64,000 bases of DNA, from positions 1 to 64,000 of the forward strand of contig JASANC010001989.1 in the NCBI GenBank assembly GCA_030248135.1. The letters run 5' to 3'. A program made the position numbers and the translations under genes. Shown piece by piece: positions 60,717 to 64,000 of the stretch; the first letter of the stretch is position 1; each line of letters starts with the position of its first letter. Below the pieces are notes generated by a model, which made no database searches, was not told where the DNA came from, and saw nothing but the letters and a program-made list of their open reading frames with translations. This DNA is from Theristus sp. LFF4_11. Lineage: Eukaryota; Nematoda; Chromadorea; Monhysterida; Xyalidae.

Positions 60717-61750
60717 ATTATCTAAAAATGCGGGAGACGCATATAAAAGGAGGAATATGGCCTTGTGTAAGCAGTGAAAGACTTGGCTCGACAACGCTTT
60801 TCAAGTCTCTGATGTGGTACACACGGATACAAGTACATAAGAGTCATATTTTTGCGCCGCGTTTGTTGTTTAAAAGCTTGCTGAAAAGCGTAAAAACTTT
60901 GAAGTTATCTAGATATTTTCAATTGTCCTCTTCAGTTTAGTCGAAAATCACATCATGTGCGAAATTCTGTATAGCATGGCCGAATAAATGAGGCAGTCCA
61001 TCAAGGCGGGATTAGTCGCTGACTATGAGTTGTCTTTTTCAAAAATGCCAACATAATTTCCAATCAGGTTGCAAGGGAGAAAGAATGAACAGAATAATAC
61101 GGATAATCCATTAGTTTAAAAAAACGCGTCAAATTTGGCATACAATTTGGTTTCTGAACTTTTTTTTCTTTCGTTCAAAATTCGCGCGCTCCTTGCACCC
61201 TGAAAAAAACTGCCATGTTTAATCGGCTATACTGTAAATTCTGTGCAAAAAACAGAAACATCAGAGATTGCAAAACATTGCTGCATGTAGCTTTATCGTT
61301 GTTGCTGACGTACGCACCGCTGTGCATACAGCAGCACCAGTGCAAAAAGCGTTGTCTTCCGTTGATTTTCACCCTTTTTACCAAACTCTTGTGACAGGAT
61401 AAACCGGTGAGTCATTGCCACAGAAGGAGACCTTGCGTTCCCAATGCCTCTTCGATAACTTTGTGCAAACCAGTGTCAGCGATCTAAAGTCTGATCGTTA
61501 TTTTAGTGGTTTTAGAGGTCGCTAAATGCTAGAAAAAAGCAAATGGGAAAGTTTCATTTGTCTACAATGTACGAGGGTTGCCACTTGCAACCGAAATAAA
61601 AAATAGACGGCGCAAAAATATGACTCTTATGTACTTGTATCCGTGTGTACCACATCAGAGACTTGAAAAGCGTTGTCGAGCCAAGTCTTTCACTGCTTAC
61701 ACAAGGCCATATTCCTCCTTTTATATGCGTCTCCCGCATTTTTAGATAAT
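60717..61750 (-). mobile_element. Terminal module with TIRs, R5 copy
   Basis: Arms TCTAAAAATGCGGGAGACGC at 60720 and GCGTCTCCCGCATTTTTAGA ending near 61747. The interior carries AGGTCGCTAAATGCTAG and the CACCAGTGCAAAAAG block shared with the R1 and R4 modules. Confidence 0.85.
60971..61232 (-). mobile_element. ~263-bp MITE-like repeat, copy 2 (nested in R5)
   Basis: Reverse complement of the repeat at 5889-6151. It interrupts the R5 terminal module between GAAATTCTGTA and CTGTAAATTCTG. The uninterrupted R1 module reads GAAATTCTGTAAATTCTG, so CTGTA may be the duplicated target (or TA, as in Tc1/mariner-type elements). The ends are an imperfect inverted repeat (TAGCATGGCCGA / CGGCTATA). Confidence 0.75.
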
Positions 61751-64000
61751 ATTCTGACTTTTACATAAGCCCCAAAGGTCGGACCAAAATCACAATACGT
61801 TGGTCACACATTCTTCTAAACCCTGGACAACTCAGGTTTTTCATTTTTCGTTTTAGGCCAATTTCGTCAATGCTATTTTTACGGCCGATTCGCCCAAAAT
61901 CGTCACGATTCAGTACCTAGAATTGCTCACATAAGAAAACTGACCCAAAAGCCGTGATCGGCGCAATGAATTACCATGGAAAACACCGATTTCTTGTTTT
62001 TCGTTCCTGGACCAATTTCGCCAACTTCCACGGCCGATTCGCCCGAAATCGTCACGATTCAGCATCTAGAGTTGCTCACGTAAGAAAACTAACCCAAAAT
62101 TCGTGATCAGCGCATTGAATTACCCTGGAAAACACCCTTTTCTTGTTTTTCGTTTCTGGACCGATTTCGCCAATTTCGACGGCCGATTCGCCCGAAATCG
62201 TCACGATTCGGTATCTAGAGTTGCTCACATAAGAAAACGAACCCAAAATCCGTGATCAGCGCATTGAATTACCCTGGAAAACATAGTTTTCTTGTTTTTC
62301 ATTTCTGGACCGTTTTCGCCGATTTCCACGGCCGATTCGCCCGAAATCGTCACGATTCGGTATCTAGAGTTGCTCACATGAAAAAACTAACACAAAATCC
62401 GTGATCAGTGTATTTAATTACCATGGAAAACACCGTTTTGTTTTTCATTTCTGGACCGATTTCGCCAATTTCTACGGCCCATTTGCCCGAAATCGTCACG
62501 ATTCGGTATCTAGAGTTGCTCACATAAAAAACTAACCCAAAATCCGTGATCAGTGCATTGAATTACCATGGAAAACGCCGTTTTCTTTTTTTTCATTTCT
62601 GGACCGATTTCGCTGTAGTCCACGGCCGACTCGCCCGAAATCGTCACGATTCGGTAACTAGAGTTGCTCACTTGAAAAAAACTAACACAAAATCCGTGAT
62701 CAGCGCATTGAATTACCCTGGAAAACACCCTTTTCTTATTTTTCGTTTCTGGACCGATTTCGCCAATTTCCACGGCCGATTCGCCCGAAATCGTCACGGT
62801 TCAGCATCTAGAGTAGCTCACGTAAGAAAACTAACCAAAATCCGTGATCACCGCATTGAATTACCCTGGAAAACATCTTTTTCTTGTTTTTCGTTTCCGG
62901 ACCGATTTCGCCAATTTCCACGACCGATTCGCCCGAAATCGTCACGATTCAGTATCTAGAGTTGCTCACATAAGAAAACTAATCGAAAATCCGTGATCAG
63001 CGCATTGAATTACCCTGGAAAACACCCTTTTCTTGTTTTTCGTTTCTGGACCGATTTCGCCAATTTCGACGGCCGATTCGCCCGAAATCGTCACGATTCA
63101 GTATCTAGAGTTGCTCACGTAAGAAAACTAACCCAAAATCTGTGATCAGCGCATTGAATTACTCTGGAAAACACCCTTTTCTTGTTTTTCGTTTCTGGAC
63201 CGATTTCGCCAATTTCGACGGCCGATTCGCCCGAAATCGTCACGATTCGGTATCTAGAGTTGCTCACATAAGAAAACGAACCCAAAATCCGTGATCAGCG
63301 CATTGAATTACCCTGGAAAACATAGTTTTCTTGTTTTTCATTTCTGGACCGATTTCGCCGATTTCCACGGCCGATTCGCCGGAAATCGTCACGATTCAGC
63401 ATCTAGAGTTGCTCACGTAAGAAAACTAACCCAAAATCCGTGATCAGCGCATTGAATTACTACGGACTAGACTTTTTTTCCTATTATTTTTCGTAGCTCA
63501 GACAAAATTTGTAAGAGTGAAAACTGATACTCAGTCAAAATGCTACGAACTTTCAAAAATGCACAATTTTAACTCAAAAAAGTGCCCGGGCAAAAAAATA
63601 AACTAAATTTTCAAAAAATACGGATGAAATTACCCTAGGAAACATTTTTGTTCAACTGTGAAAGTGTCCCAGCTAAAAATTGAAAGGGCGAACACTTAAA
63701 ACCAGGTGAAAACCCTCCAAACAATTAAAAATGCCCAATTTTTTACCCAAAAACAGGGTCTGGGTAAAAAATTAACCCGATTTTCAAAATCTCCGGATGG
63801 AATTACCCCAGGGAACATTTTTGTTCGACTGTGAAAGTGTCGCAGGCAAAAATTTAAAGGGCGAACACATGTTGATTACATAGCTGAAAAAAAAATACAA
63901 AGGGAAAGAAGTAACACTGTTTTCAGAATAGGTTTTTCGTGTCTACAGCGTATGAAAAGTAGTCGGATAAAAATTTTTGGAAATTGGGTGTGGGGGGGTG

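Larger units (their letters stand above)
60717..64000 (-). mobile_element. Composite repeat R5, reverse orientation, cut by window end
   Basis: Read on the minus strand it has the usual order: B monomers (about 64000-63480), about 11 C monomers (63440-61880), the tail, then the terminal module at 61750-60717. Head A lies largely beyond the window. The terminal module contains a nested 263-bp MITE-like repeat. Confidence 0.88.

Noticed and set aside
62546..62959. 137-codon frame, with similar ones at 13298-13606, 28766-29059 and 31660-31953
   Set aside because: All are read-through of 149-bp C monomers; the repeat length is not a multiple of three and the frames drift between copies.

Overview
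This is a eukaryotic (animal) genomic window. The genes are split into many short exons joined by GT-AG introns, plus one GC-AG intron. They encode a Krüppel-like factor, a tandem-domain secreted serine carboxypeptidase, a Cys-loop anion-channel subunit and a Golgi-type glycosyltransferase. Multi-domain S10 carboxypeptidases and this style of anion channel suggest a nematode or nematode-like invertebrate; that placement is an inference. A large share of the window is repeats, both between genes and inside introns.

Layout: 1-2.8 kb is a long-armed inverted-repeat (foldback) element carrying 56-bp tandem repeats. 3.36-9.84 kb (+) is a six-exon KLF gene whose three C2H2 fingers are split over four exons; its intron 5 is a 27-bp minisatellite. 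9.84-15.08 kb is intergenic and holds a miRNA-like hairpin and the first copy (R1) of a composite repeat. 15.08-34.03 kb (+) is a 25-exon gene for a 1052-residue protein with two complete S10 carboxypeptidase domains; composite repeats fill two of its introns (R2, and R3a plus R3b in tandem). 34.0-40.7 kb is largely featureless. 40.74-56.92 kb (+) is a nine-exon Cys-loop channel gene. Its 12-kb intron 3 holds antisense fragments resembling RPN8/PSMD7 and folylpolyglutamate synthase, a complete non-autonomous hAT transposon with an 8-bp target duplication, composite repeat R4 and a GATA microsatellite. 57.25-60.52 kb (-) is a ten-exon type II membrane glycosyltransferase gene, convergent with the channel gene. 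60.7-64.0 kb is another composite repeat (R5, reversed), cut by the window edge.

The composite family has a fixed order: a GC-rich head block (A), about three 170-bp monomers (B), roughly 6-14 monomers of about 149 bp (C), a tail, and a ~1-kb element with ~140-bp terminal inverted repeats. It resembles Helentron-associated (HINE/DINE-like) elements with central tandem repeats, although the ends are not diagnostic. A tRNA-derived SINE with a (CAA)n tail has inserted twice, independently, in the terminal module.

Exon models were built by hand from reading-frame and intron-phase continuity. All four gene models close in frame from ATG to stop. The genes have unrelated functions and show no operon-like arrangement. 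The most unusual signals are the exon-for-exon internal duplication of the carboxypeptidase gene, the nested antisense gene fragments in the channel intron, and the composite repeat family.
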